From contig CADBAP010000002.1 in NCBI GenBank assembly GCA_902792685.1, positions 1 through 60,447 on the forward strand: a stretch of DNA of 60,447 nucleotides. Direction: 5' to 3'. Source of the DNA: an uncultured Prevotellaceae bacterium. Lineage in GTDB: Bacteria > Bacteroidota > Bacteroidia > Bacteroidales > Bacteroidaceae. The position numbers and the translations under genes are program-made. The notes beneath the pieces are model-generated. The model saw nothing but the letters and a program-made list of their open reading frames with translations, did no database searches and had not been told where the DNA came from. Each line of letters begins with the position of its first letter. Within the stretch, counting starts at the first letter, position 1. Below are positions 26,301 through 34,874 of this stretch, in pieces.

Positions 26301-27017
26301 ATGGAACTGATTATAGGACGCGACCAACAAACCCTACGACTGAACGTCTTTGTTGACGGACAGAAGCGGCCGAAGACAGTGGGACAGCCTGGTACAGTGC
26401 CGCAGAGTGTCAGTCGCGAGCATTGTGCCATCGAGAACTGTCCTGACGGCGGTTTCCTGTTGCGCAACCTGAATCCTCGCAACGTGACCTTCGTCAACGG
26501 TGTGCGCGTCATGCAGCAACATGTCACACAACAAGACCGCATCGAACTGGGTGGAGACCATTATGTGTTGCCATGGGACGAGCTGATGAAGATATTCCCC
26601 AAACCGCAGCTGGTGATGGATGTCACCCATCTGGCAGACATCTGGGAACAGTACTACTCGGAGATGAACCGCATGACGGTTAGCGAGAAGCGCTTCAACG
26701 CCATGCGAGGTATCCTGCCCGTCTTCACAATGGGTGCTGTGGTACTTCGATTTATGAAGATTGGCGGTACGGGAGCCTTCATGAATGTTGTTTACGGATT
26801 GGCTATCCTGCTGTCGCTGTTCTTCTGCGTCAAAGCCTTCGTCGATGCCTCGAAACTGACCAAGCGCCGCGAGGAACTGAAACGCTGGTTCATGGCCTAC
26901 TACCGCTGTCCGAATCCGGAGTGCAACCGCTTCTTGGGCAACAAGGATTTCGAGTTGCTGATGGAAGACGGTATGTGTCCGCGATGCAAGACGAAATTCG
27001 TCATACCGGAATATTGA
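26301..27017 (+). CDS. FHA domain protein with membrane segments and zinc ribbon
   Basis: 238 aa. Residues 1-90 form an FHA phosphothreonine-binding domain: IIGRD at the start, SREHCAI, and NPRNVTFVNG. After a linker come two hydrophobic stretches (about 140-190) and a cytosolic C-terminal zinc ribbon with CPNPEC and CPRC. It is the first gene of the cassette that also encodes a kinase, a phosphatase and a second FHA/zinc-ribbon protein, so it probably reads phosphorylation made by that kinase at the inner membrane. Confidence 0.82.
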   Translation: MELIIGRDQQTLRLNVFVDGQKRPKTVGQPGTVPQSVSREHCAIENCPDGGFLLRNLNPRNVTFVNGVRVMQQHVTQQDRIELGGDHYVLPWDELMKIFPKPQLVMDVTHLADIWEQYYSEMNRMTVSEKRFNAMRGILPVFTMGAVVLRFMKIGGTGAFMNVVYGLAILLSLFFCVKAFVDASKLTKRREELKRWFMAYYRCPNPECNRFLGNKDFELLMEDGMCPRCKTKFVIPEY

Positions 27018-27099
27018 TAAAACCCCGACGTTTTATCAAGAAAACGGGACATTTGATGTAAGATACCATCATTCGTTCGCCCGCATTCGAGAAAAGACG

Positions 27100-27107
27100 T
27101 ACCTTTG
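27100..27107 (+). promoter_or_regulatory. Promoter of the acidic membrane protein/kinase genes
   Basis: TACCTTTG 50 nt upstream of the ATG at 27157. It gives the middle of the cassette its own start site in addition to any read-through. Confidence 0.55.
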
Positions 27108-27156
27108 CCCACAGAGAGTAACTAACCATACCATAAACTAAAAACCCAATTCGACT

Positions 27157-28257
27157 ATGGAAAGAATGGACGAAAACACCAAAGTGATTAGAAACCAAGT
27201 GCCACAAACACCTCCTCCAGGTACACCAGGCGGTGCACCCAGACCGGTAAGACCTGCCCCAGCAGCCAAAGGAGACAATGACAACCGCGCTATCATGGCG
27301 GCGGCAGCTGTACTCCTCGGCGGTACACTTGGCGTAGGCGGTGCGATGGCAGCCAATGCCTTCAACGAAGAGATGGACGACCTCAGTGCTACTGCTGAGA
27401 ACAATGCCCGCATTGCCGACGAGTTGAAGGAACAGGTGGAAGACATGCAAAAAGATCTCGATGCTGCTGAGCAGGATCTTCAGGCACAAAACGCAGCTCC
27501 ACGCAAGGTGGTTGTCATCGACGACGACATGCCTGCTGGCGTACGCGTACACTCTTATACGCACATCACAGGCAGCGATGGCTCTGAAATGGACGTAGCC
27601 TATGTTACCCGCAATGGTGTGAGAGGCTACTATGTAGATGCTGACCATGATGGTGTGGCTGACGGATTCATTCCTGAGAATGCTACATCCTCTGATGACA
27701 TCATCAACCTGAGAGAATACGGCGAGACGGTTTACATGGATCCGATGGCTGACCGTGTGGGTATCAGCTATATGACTTACGACGGCAGTTTGTATGACGG
27801 AGCCGACAACGATGTGGCTGTTGTCGATAACCCATTCGACGGCGTAACTACCGGCGAGGTAGATCCCGATGTTGAAGGTCCCGACTATACCAACAATGCC
27901 AATGTGGAAGGAATGACGGGCAATGTGAATGACGACAACGGATTCCTTGATGACGACGATCCTGGGTTTGACGATCCTGATGGCGGTATGGAATTTGCGG
28001 ATTCCAACGTGAATGTCGATGAGGAATTCACAGAAGATGACGGATTCATTACTGGCGACGAAGACTTCAACGAGTTCGAGGACGACGGCGGTGACTTCGC
28101 CGACAACGATGCCGACACCTATCCGGAAGACACCTATCCTGATGAACCCTATGTGGAGGAAGGAACACTGGATGCTGGCGACGAGTCGTTCATGGTAGAT
28201 AATACAACCGATACCGGTTTCGATGATGCTCCTGTTATAGATGACCAGATTATCTAA
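27157..28257 (+). CDS. Acidic membrane-anchored protein of unknown function
   Basis: 366 aa; not recognised. N-terminal 40 residues are Pro-rich (VPQTPPPGTPGG). A hydrophobic stretch around 45-68 (IMAAAAVLLGGTLGVGGA) can span the membrane. Residues 73-112 form a coiled coil (ARIADELKEQVEDMQKDLDA). Residues 118-200 hold an ordered-looking segment with a short Asp-rich, calcium-loop-like piece (DADHDGVADGF). The last 165 residues are extremely rich in Asp, Glu, Asn and Gly. Its 3' end overlaps the kinase start by 17 nt, so the two are probably co-translated. It could be a substrate or anchor of the kinase. Confidence 0.7.
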   Translation: MERMDENTKVIRNQVPQTPPPGTPGGAPRPVRPAPAAKGDNDNRAIMAAAAVLLGGTLGVGGAMAANAFNEEMDDLSATAENNARIADELKEQVEDMQKDLDAAEQDLQAQNAAPRKVVVIDDDMPAGVRVHSYTHITGSDGSEMDVAYVTRNGVRGYYVDADHDGVADGFIPENATSSDDIINLREYGETVYMDPMADRVGISYMTYDGSLYDGADNDVAVVDNPFDGVTTGEVDPDVEGPDYTNNANVEGMTGNVNDDNGFLDDDDPGFDDPDGGMEFADSNVNVDEEFTEDDGFITGDEDFNEFEDDGGDFADNDADTYPEDTYPDEPYVEEGTLDAGDESFMVDNTTDTGFDDAPVIDDQII

Positions 28258-29752
28258 CACACTTTTAGAAGAATCTATACTGAAAAGTCCCCATTTCGAG
28301 TACTGCATCAAACGCGTACTCGGACATGGGGCTTTCGGCGTGACTTATCTCGCCGAAACAACCGTCAGCTCCGTCGTGAAAGTGGATGGCCCGTTGGGAG
28401 AGATCGAACAAACCGTTGAGAGCAACGTCAAGGTGGCTATCAAGGAGTTCTTTATGCACGAGTTGTGCTCACGAACGGAAGACGGAACCATCACCGACTC
28501 CTCCTCATCGAGTATGGTGTCCGACTACAGGCGCCGTTTCCGGAAGGAGGCTGAGAACCTGTCAATGATGAAACATCCTGGCATCGTACGTGTGATGGAT
28601 GTGTTCGATCAGAACAACACCACGTACTATGCGATGGAATACATCGAGGGTGTATCACTTGACGACTATATCAAACAGCACGTCCACCTCGATGAACAGG
28701 AGGCTGTTGCCATTCTCAATGAAACCGGCGAGGCGCTGGCATATATGCACAAACAGCGCATGCTGCACTTGGACATGAAACCCAAGAATATCATGCGTCG
28801 CAAAGACGGCAAGCTGTTCCTTATTGACTTCGGTTTGTCGAAACACTACAATGAGAACGGAGAGGCTGAGTCGAGTACGAGCATCGGATTGGGTACACCA
28901 GGCTATGCACCCATCGAACAGGTTGTCAGACAGGGAAGTCATATCTTTCCTGCTTACATCGATGTCTATGCCTTGGGCGCCACCCTCTTCAAGATGCTTA
29001 CGGGTGAGACACCGCCGCCGGCAGCGGAAATCATGAACGAGGGATTCCCCTTCGAGGAACTGGAAAGCTGTGGTGTCAGCGAGGAGATGATGCGCATCGT
29101 GGCTACGGCGATGAATTCCCGTCGTGCCGAACGGTTCCAGTCGGTAGAGGACTTCCTGGCTGCCGCCAACAATCCGCAGGCATTCATGGGCTTAGCCCCT
29201 GCCGATGATGACATCATCGACATCAACGAACCCGTTGATCCCGTTGTTCCCACACCTCCCATCATTCCTAATCCTCCCATTGTTCCCAATCCTCCCATCA
29301 CTCCCCCGTCTCCCATCGAAGACGATGCCCCCACCACACCGGCTTCAGGCATCATCCACTCAGACATACCAGGAAGTTATCCGCCAAGTGAACCGGACGG
29401 TTACGATTACAATACTGGTGGAAACGGCTTCCCCACCTCCGACGAACCGGATGCCTATGAGGAGCCTGAACAGAAAAACAACCTGCTACGCTATATCATT
29501 ATCTTCCTGATGGCAGCGCTGCTGTGTATCCTTGCCGTTTCAGCCTACAAGATTCTCGGCAACAAGAAAACACGCCGCATCCATCAGACGGAAGAGGTAC
29601 AGAAACCCGCGACAACAGAGAAAGCCGACTCCATTGCCGCTGCAGGCAAGAAAGCATCTGATACCAACAACCAGAAATCGTTGGATGCAACTAGTAAAAA
29701 AGGAAAATCCAAGCGCCACAGCAACTCCACCAACCTCAATGGCGGCTGGTAG
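28241..29752 (+). CDS. Eukaryotic-like serine/threonine protein kinase
   Basis: 503 aa. Complete kinase domain: glycine-rich loop LGHGAFGVTYLAE (27-39), lysine in VAIKEF (K68), catalytic HLDMKPKN (D178), DFG at 196-198, and activation segment GTPGYAPIEQ. A proline-rich linker (about 330-370, PPIIPNPPIVPNPP) leads to one membrane helix (about 418-437) and a Lys/Ser/Thr-rich tail. The kinase domain should be cytoplasmic and the tail periplasmic. The HLD instead of HRD motif is notable but retains the catalytic Asp. It sits among two FHA proteins and a PP2C phosphatase, which are classic partners. Confidence 0.92.
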   Translation: MTRLSNTLLEESILKSPHFEYCIKRVLGHGAFGVTYLAETTVSSVVKVDGPLGEIEQTVESNVKVAIKEFFMHELCSRTEDGTITDSSSSSMVSDYRRRFRKEAENLSMMKHPGIVRVMDVFDQNNTTYYAMEYIEGVSLDDYIKQHVHLDEQEAVAILNETGEALAYMHKQRMLHLDMKPKNIMRRKDGKLFLIDFGLSKHYNENGEAESSTSIGLGTPGYAPIEQVVRQGSHIFPAYIDVYALGATLFKMLTGETPPPAAEIMNEGFPFEELESCGVSEEMMRIVATAMNSRRAERFQSVEDFLAAANNPQAFMGLAPADDDIIDINEPVDPVVPTPPIIPNPPIVPNPPITPPSPIEDDAPTTPASGIIHSDIPGSYPPSEPDGYDYNTGGNGFPTSDEPDAYEEPEQKNNLLRYIIIFLMAALLCILAVSAYKILGNKKTRRIHQTEEVQKPATTEKADSIAAAGKKASDTNNQKSLDATSKKGKSKRHSNSTNLNGGW

Positions 29753-29783
29753 CTCGCGCGCATATATATAATAAGGTGAAATC

Positions 29784-30530
29784 ATGATGAAGACAAGAAC
29801 ACTCATAACCACCCTGCTGCTGGCTTTCGCCACAATGATACAGGCACAGAAGACATACCTGGTGTCGTGCGGAATCAGTGTCTATCCGAATCCCAAGATG
29901 AATACGCGCATCTGTCACAATGATGCCAAAACCATCCAATGGGTGTACGACAGAAACGGCAACGCCGAAACCGTCCTGCTCATCAACGAGCAGGTCAACG
30001 AGGCACAGGTGCTGCAACAAATGGAATACTTGTATGCCAACGCCCAACCGGAAGATATGATTGTGTTCTTCTACAGCGGACACGGCTCGCCCGGCAGCCT
30101 GGTGTTTTACGACAAAGAGGTGAGTTACGACAAACTCTGCAGGATTATGGCCAATTCCAAAGCCAAGCGGAAGGTGGTATTCCTGAACTGCTGCTACTCC
30201 GGAAAGATGAGCGATGCAGCAACGAAAGGTGGCACCAATACCGGAAAGACCATCAGTGCAAGCGACTATCGCAACACATCGGTACTGATGTTCCTGTCAT
30301 CGCGCCCCAACGAGACTTCCCTCTATAACCCCACAGATGTCAACTGCATCTACACCGACTACCTGCAGCGTGCGCTGAAGGGGAAAGCCGACTATAACCG
30401 CGACCGGAAGATTACCGCAAAGGAACTCTATAAATATGTGCACAAGCACGTACTCCGAGACACCAACAACAAACAGCACCCCGTGATGTGGGGAAAGTTT
30501 GACAACCAAATGGTCGTCATGAAATGGTAA
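29784..30530 (+). CDS. Exported caspase-family (metacaspase-like) peptidase
   Basis: 248 aa. Signal peptide (core TLITTLLLAFATMIQAQ), then a single caspase-fold domain. Catalytic histidine H100 in FFYSGHGS and catalytic cysteine C137 in FLNCCYSG are both present. An N-terminal nucleus (YLVSCGISVYPNPKMN) and the segment CHNDAKTIQWVYDR are typical of the family. It ends soon after the fold, so no effector or repeat domain is attached. It is encoded between the kinase and the second FHA gene. The signal peptide places it outside the cytoplasm, unlike caspases in known intracellular defence systems. Confidence 0.85.
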   Translation: MMKTRTLITTLLLAFATMIQAQKTYLVSCGISVYPNPKMNTRICHNDAKTIQWVYDRNGNAETVLLINEQVNEAQVLQQMEYLYANAQPEDMIVFFYSGHGSPGSLVFYDKEVSYDKLCRIMANSKAKRKVVFLNCCYSGKMSDAATKGGTNTGKTISASDYRNTSVLMFLSSRPNETSLYNPTDVNCIYTDYLQRALKGKADYNRDRKITAKELYKYVHKHVLRDTNNKQHPVMWGKFDNQMVVMKW

Positions 30531-30540
30531 GGACTCCATC

Positions 30541-30580
30541 CCCCATCACCCATCACCCATCACCTAACACACCCATCACC
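30541..30580 (+). repeat. 7-nt ACCCATC repeat abutting the second FHA gene
   Basis: CCCCATC, ACCCATC, ACCCATC and ACCTAAC, then a degenerate ACACCCATCACC, run to 1 nt before the ATG at 30582. Similar to the repeat at 23242-23281. Confidence 0.75.
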
Positions 30581-30581
30581 T

Positions 30582-31436
30582 ATGATACAAAAACAAAAAC
30601 TCATCACCTGTCCCAAGTGCCAGAAGCGCTTACAGGTCAACAACCTCCAAGGTGTGGAGGAGAAAGTGATTACCTGCCCCAGTTGCGGCAGTCGCCTGCG
30701 CGTCCGCTTCAATGCTGTGGCAGGAGGACAACAGGCTCCCGCCCAGCAACCTATCTATGATGCTGAGCCGAGACAGCAGCGCGTACAGCCGCAACAGCAT
30801 GAGAACACCATCTACAACTTCGACATGGTGCAGCAATATCAGCAGCCGAGACAGCCGCAGCAGCCGCAATACCAGCAGCCGGCACCGCCGCCTCGTCCAC
30901 AGCAGCGGCCTGTTGGGGCACCACCACCCTTCCGTGGCGGACAAGCAAGACCTGCCGCACCGGTGCGTAGTAACGTGCAACAGCCTGCCCCACAGCGTCC
31001 GATCCGTACCACCATCGTACAGAACAATATGGCAAGTGCACAGCCGGGATGGTTGGAATACAAAGGAAACCGTTATTCGCTGATGATAGGTCAGAATTCC
31101 ATCGGAAGGGCCTGCCGTGAGCACCGTGCACAGGTGGAGATTCTCACGGGTGAGGACAATACGATGAGCCGCGTCCATGCATTCATCACCATCACGGAGT
31201 CGGGTGGTGCCTGCGTAGCTACCATCAAGCACAATCCGCAGGCTACCAACAAGACCTACGTGAACGGCAAGGAGCTGACGACATTCGATGAGTTCTACCT
31301 CACCGACGGACAAGTTATCCAGATGGGCGAAGTGATGCTCACTTATCGTTGTCCGCAGGGCCAGGCACCGCAGCAAACACCACCACCCGCTGCCCCACCG
31401 CGTCCAAGGAGAAACGAACAAGAAACGATATACTAA
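30582..31436 (+). CDS. Zinc-ribbon/FHA domain protein
   Basis: 284 aa. The N-terminus is an MJ0042-type zinc ribbon with cysteines at 10, 13, 32 and 35. A long Gln/Pro-rich linker (about 50-150) follows, then an FHA domain (about 163-255) with IGQNSIGRA, MSRVHAFI and NKTYVNGKEL. The tail is Pro-rich. No signal peptide or membrane helix, so cytoplasmic. Its zinc ribbon and FHA mirror those of the first gene of the cassette in reversed order. It likely binds a phosphothreonine made by the kinase. Confidence 0.85.
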   Translation: MIQKQKLITCPKCQKRLQVNNLQGVEEKVITCPSCGSRLRVRFNAVAGGQQAPAQQPIYDAEPRQQRVQPQQHENTIYNFDMVQQYQQPRQPQQPQYQQPAPPPRPQQRPVGAPPPFRGGQARPAAPVRSNVQQPAPQRPIRTTIVQNNMASAQPGWLEYKGNRYSLMIGQNSIGRACREHRAQVEILTGEDNTMSRVHAFITITESGGACVATIKHNPQATNKTYVNGKELTTFDEFYLTDGQVIQMGEVMLTYRCPQGQAPQQTPPPAAPPRPRRNEQETIY

Positions 31437-31444
31437 AATTACCT

Positions 31445-31484
31445 CGAAATAACGACATATCGACATATCGACATAACGAAATAA
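31445..31484 (+). repeat. 8-nt CGACATAT repeat before the PP2C gene
   Basis: Five 8-nt units: CGAAATAA, CGACATAT, CGACATAT, CGACATAA, CGAAATAA. It ends 15 nt before the ATG at 31500. The same units reappear at 56845-56900. Confidence 0.8.
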
Positions 31485-31499
31485 AACCCAATCACGATT

Positions 31500-33062
31500 A
31501 TGAAATACGAAATATTGCTTCCACAGACCATCCATGAGATGGGTCAGCGAGACAACCAGGAAGACAGCATCTTCCCATCCGAGGAACAAGCCTCTGTTGA
31601 CAACCGCTTGTTTATCCTTTGCGACGGTATGGGTGGTCACGACAGCGGTGAAGTGGCCAGTCAGACAGTATGTCAGGCACTCAGCGATTACATCCAGAAG
31701 AACTTCCCTGCCGACGAAGTGTTTACGGATGCACAACTGCGTGAGGCGCTTGCCGTTGCCAATGCACGCCTGGAAGAGAAAGACAATGGTGCTGCCAAGA
31801 AGATGGGTACTACCCTCACCTTCCTGTACCTGCACCGCGGTGGTGCTACCGTAGCGCATATCGGTGACAGCCGCGTCTATCACCTGCGTCCGGAAACGGA
31901 TGAGATTCTCTACCGTACCCGCGACCACTCGCTTATCTACGACCTCTTCGACGTGGGCGAGCTGACATTACCAGAGATGGAGACCTCTCCCAACAAGAAC
32001 ATCATCACCCGCGTGATGATGCCTGGACAGGAACAGGCTCCGAAACCAGAAATCGCACACATCACCGACATCAAGTCGGGCGACTATTTCTACCTGTGTT
32101 CCGATGGTATGCTGGAAGAGATGCGCGACATTGATATTATCGACATTCTGAAGGATAATGACCTCACGGAGGCAGGCAAGCGCAACAAACTGGTTGCAGC
32201 CACCACCAATAGCCAGGACAACCACTCTGGTTTACTTATCAAGATCCAGACGGTAACATCTGAACCGGCAACTGCGCCGTTCGAGGATACCGAGAAAGAG
32301 ATGCGCCAGCGCAACCACGTGCTGATGGCAGAACTGAATCCGGCCTTGGCTGCCGCCCCACCTGCTGCTCCTGGAATGCCGCCTGTACCCAACATGGGTA
32401 TGCCGACACCTCCACCTGCACCGTCAATGGAAGGACAGGAACCTTATGCTGAGGAAGTGGAAGAACTGGAAGGAGGAAGCTATGACTACAGTATTGAAGA
32501 CAGCGAGGAGGATATGATGTCGATGCAGGGACCGCCACAGATGTCTATGCGCCAGCAGCAGCCTGTCCAGAAGTCCAACAGTATGGTACGTGTCTTGTCG
32601 ATGATTGCCCTGGGTATTGTGATTGCAGCTGCTGCCTTCATGGTTTATACCCAACTGTTCAGCAAAGACAAAGACAAGGAAAAGGACAAGGAAGTCAAGA
32701 TGGAAAACATCAAAGAGACTTTCGACCACAAGAGTTCTGCGCCTACCCGCAACATGTCTCCAGAGCGTCGCATCGAAAACCGTCCTTCTGCACCAGAAAC
32801 CTCTACCAAGAGCAATGCGTCCACCAACAAGGAGTCGGCTGCCAAGAAGAATGAAGGCAAAGTTGACAACGAAGTAATCAACAAAATCTCTGGCAAAAGC
32901 AATCAGGAGAATAAAAAAGATGTCGAGAAAATCATGAAGAGTCAGGACAAAGACAGCAAGAAGGCAGAAACCAAGAAGACGGAAAAACCTTCCAAAGGAA
33001 ATCAAGGTGGCGAAATTGATGTTCCGACCATCAAAAAAGGAGTGTCAGAAGCGATGGATTGA
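31500..33062 (+). CDS. PP2C-family protein phosphatase with membrane anchor
   Basis: 520 aa. PPM/PP2C domain in residues 1-255: GQRDNQEDS, the metal site CDGMGGHDSGE (D42), VAHIGDSRVY, TRDHSL, YLCSDGMLEEM and DNHSGLL. A Pro/Met-rich linker leads to a membrane helix (about 365-385, VLSMIALGIVIAAAAFMVY), and a long Lys/Ser-rich tail (about 390-520) lies outside. The topology copies the kinase: catalytic domain inside, charged tail outside. It should reverse the phosphorylation made by the kinase. A terminator follows at 33083. Confidence 0.92.
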   Translation: MKYEILLPQTIHEMGQRDNQEDSIFPSEEQASVDNRLFILCDGMGGHDSGEVASQTVCQALSDYIQKNFPADEVFTDAQLREALAVANARLEEKDNGAAKKMGTTLTFLYLHRGGATVAHIGDSRVYHLRPETDEILYRTRDHSLIYDLFDVGELTLPEMETSPNKNIITRVMMPGQEQAPKPEIAHITDIKSGDYFYLCSDGMLEEMRDIDIIDILKDNDLTEAGKRNKLVAATTNSQDNHSGLLIKIQTVTSEPATAPFEDTEKEMRQRNHVLMAELNPALAAAPPAAPGMPPVPNMGMPTPPPAPSMEGQEPYAEEVEELEGGSYDYSIEDSEEDMMSMQGPPQMSMRQQQPVQKSNSMVRVLSMIALGIVIAAAAFMVYTQLFSKDKDKEKDKEVKMENIKETFDHKSSAPTRNMSPERRIENRPSAPETSTKSNASTNKESAAKKNEGKVDNEVINKISGKSNQENKKDVEKIMKSQDKDSKKAETKKTEKPSKGNQGGEIDVPTIKKGVSEAMD

Positions 33063-33082
33063 CCTTTAAGCATAAAATAACG

Positions 33083-33116
33083 ACCACGGATTTCACCAGA
33101 GATTCGTGGTTTTTTG
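33083..33116 (+). terminator. Terminator after the kinase/phosphatase cassette
   Basis: ACCACG (33083-33088) pairs with CGTGGT (33105-33110), extended by inner pairs, and is followed by TTTTTT. It marks the 3' end of the cassette. Confidence 0.8.
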
Positions 33117-33265
33117 TTTTTAGCAACAATATTCAACCACTTCCTTATACTAATATTTTTAAAATCCATCGATGAAACCGATAAAAATTGAAAAGGAACG
33201 GAGTTTTTAGCATCGCAAAGCGTCTGATTGAAAAACTGTTGGCTTGAAAAGAAATGTAGATTCTT

Positions 33266-33297
33266 TTTGTTTACTTTGCCGATTTTTTGTATTTTTG
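33266..33297 (+). promoter_or_regulatory. tatA-tatC promoter
   Basis: TATTTTTG at 33290-33297 with TTTG at 33266-33269, 20 nt apart, upstream of the ATG at 33337. Confidence 0.65.
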
Positions 33298-33336
33298 CCG
33301 AAAATATGGAAACGAAAACTATAAATATCTAAGAAT

Positions 33337-33540
33337 ATGTTTGGATTAGGACCTGGTGAGATTCTTGTTATCTGTTTGATCATCCTGTTGTTGTTCGGTG
33401 GAAAGAAAATTCCAGAACTGATGAAAGGACTGGGTAAAGGCATGAAAAGTTTCAAAGACGGCATGAACGGTGCTGATGAAAAGCAGAAACCTGCCGACCC
33501 AGATGCAGGCAAGACTGCAGACAAACCTGTCAAAGAATAA
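33337..33540 (+). CDS. tatA: Twin-arginine translocase subunit TatA
   Basis: 67 aa. Short N-terminal membrane helix ([22 protein letters not shown]) followed by an amphipathic helix ([15 protein letters not shown]) and a polar tail: the TatA/TatE pattern including the FGGKKIPEL hinge. It forms the protein-conducting part of the Tat pathway for folded proteins. tatC follows after 9 nt. Confidence 0.92.
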   Translation: MFGLGPGEILVICLIILLLFGGKKIPELMKGLGKGMKSFKDGMNGADEKQKPADPDAGKTADKPVKE

Positions 33541-33549
33541 TCACTACTG

Positions 33550-34305
33550 GTGGAAGATAAGAAAGAAGCTGCGGAGAAGACGCTCACCTTTTGGGAGCAT
33601 CTTGACGAACTGCGATCGGTCATCATCAAAGCGATAGTGGCTGTTGTATTATTTTCCATGATCGCATTCTGTTTCAAAGACCTGCTGTTTGATGTAATAT
33701 TGGCACCAAGAACCGATGAATTCATCAGTTTTCGCATGATGGGCATTGAACCATTCAGTCTGCATCTGATGAATACAGGGCTGACAGAACAGTTCATGAT
33801 TCACGTAAAAGTAGCCATCACCGTAGGCTTTCTCATGGCAGCACCATATATCATTTGGCTCTTGTTCCGATATGTGTCGCCAGCCTTATACGACAACGAA
33901 CGTCGTTATGCGACAGTCATCGTCGGCAGCGCCTACCTGATGTTTATTTTAGGAGTCTTCATTACCTATTTTCTGGTTTTCCCATTAACCGTTCGTTTCT
34001 TAGGCACCTATCAGGTTTCACCAGTAGTTGATAACATGCTCACCATCCAGTCGTATGTTGATACACTTTTGATGCTATCCCTATTGATGGGTATCGTATT
34101 TGAGTTACCGGTATTGTGTTGGATACTTGCTCGTGCTGGAATCATCGATGCAAAAATGATGAGTCAATACCGTCGTCACGTTGTTGTTGGCATACTCATC
34201 GTGGCAGCCTTTATCACACCAACAACCGACATTTTCACCCTTTTCATCGTGTCCATTCCTATCTGGCTGTTGTATGAAGCCAGCATCTTGATGGTACGAT
34301 TTTAG
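33550..34305 (+). CDS. tatC: Twin-arginine translocase subunit TatC
   Basis: 251 aa with a GTG start at 33550, chosen because the family N-terminus (TLTFWEHLDELRSVIIKAI) begins soon after and no ATG fits. Six membrane helices are visible, with LFRYVSPALYDNERRYA and the C-terminal VVGILIVAAFITPTTDIF typical of TatC. It recognises twin-arginine signal peptides and recruits TatA. No TatB is nearby, as is usual in Bacteroidota. Confidence 0.92.
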   Translation: MEDKKEAAEKTLTFWEHLDELRSVIIKAIVAVVLFSMIAFCFKDLLFDVILAPRTDEFISFRMMGIEPFSLHLMNTGLTEQFMIHVKVAITVGFLMAAPYIIWLLFRYVSPALYDNERRYATVIVGSAYLMFILGVFITYFLVFPLTVRFLGTYQVSPVVDNMLTIQSYVDTLLMLSLLMGIVFELPVLCWILARAGIIDAKMMSQYRRHVVVGILIVAAFITPTTDIFTLFIVSIPIWLLYEASILMVRF

Positions 34306-34335
34306 ACAAACATATTGTCAAGGAATTTCAATTAA

Positions 34336-34445
34336 GCATTGCGCATTATGCATTACGCATTGCAAAAGGTGCCCTTTTGCACGCCAAAACCTATGCTTTT
34401 GAGCGATAAAAGCATAACTTTTGCGAGCCAAGTGTACCTCTTTTA
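34336..34445 (-). repeat. 7-nt repeat joined to a second 22-nt-period array (array B)
   Basis: 34336-34363 is a GCATTGC/GCATTAT/GCATTAC/GCATTGC tandem repeat (period 7). It abuts four 16-nt units starting at 34364, 34386, 34408 and 34430, again exactly 22 nt apart. Two are AAAACCTATGCTTTTG and AAAAGCATAACTTTTG; the last is degenerate. It is the counterpart of array A at 508-589, and its order relative to the octamer element is mirrored. Confidence 0.75.
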
Positions 34446-34579
34446 CAAAACAAAACAACCTCTTTACAACCACTTTACAATCAGGGTGTTACGAACGGCT
34501 TTACGTATAAGCCAAGTGTTGTCCATAATTAGTGTTGTTAAATATTTTCACAACAACAATTTCAGCATCCCTTTCAGAG

Positions 34580-34788
34580 GTTACTCACTTACTCAGTTAC
34601 TCACTTAGGACAAGAAGGTTTTGGGAGTTAATTCAAAACTTAGGCAAAAATATAGTTTATTATAATATATAATAAATTATATATTATAATAAAAATAATA
34701 TTATTACAATATGTTACTTACAATGCCATACCCTTAATCTTTGGAAAAACACTAATGTCCTAAGTGAGTAACTGAGTAAGTGAGTAAC
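34580..34788. repeat. Octamer inverted-repeat element B with AT palindrome
   Basis: The left arm 34580-34611 (units GTTACTCA/CTTACTCA) and right arm 34757-34788 are perfect 32-nt reverse complements. The 145-bp centre holds a 38-nt near-perfect AT palindrome (34656-34693) and the motif CCATACC at 34726-34732. Same plan as element A, but with a different octamer. Confidence 0.85.
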
Positions 34789-34874
34789 TTCCATGAACAT
34801 CACTGAGCGCAAAGCCAGCAAATACACCTTGTTCAGCAATAATAGAATGAACACATGCGTATTCGAACACACAG

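Noticed and set aside
27001-28311. 436-aa minus-strand frame opposite the acidic protein gene
   Set aside because: A shadow of the Asp/Glu-rich coding sequence; composition is dominated by Val, Ile and His as expected for antisense of GAY/GAR codons.
30630-31928. 432-aa minus-strand frame opposite the FHA and PP2C genes
   Set aside because: Antisense to two well-supported genes, no recognisable motif.
28241-33062. Type VI secretion phosphorylation module
   Set aside because: Kinase, phosphatase and FHA proteins recall such modules, but no secretion structural gene is present in the window.
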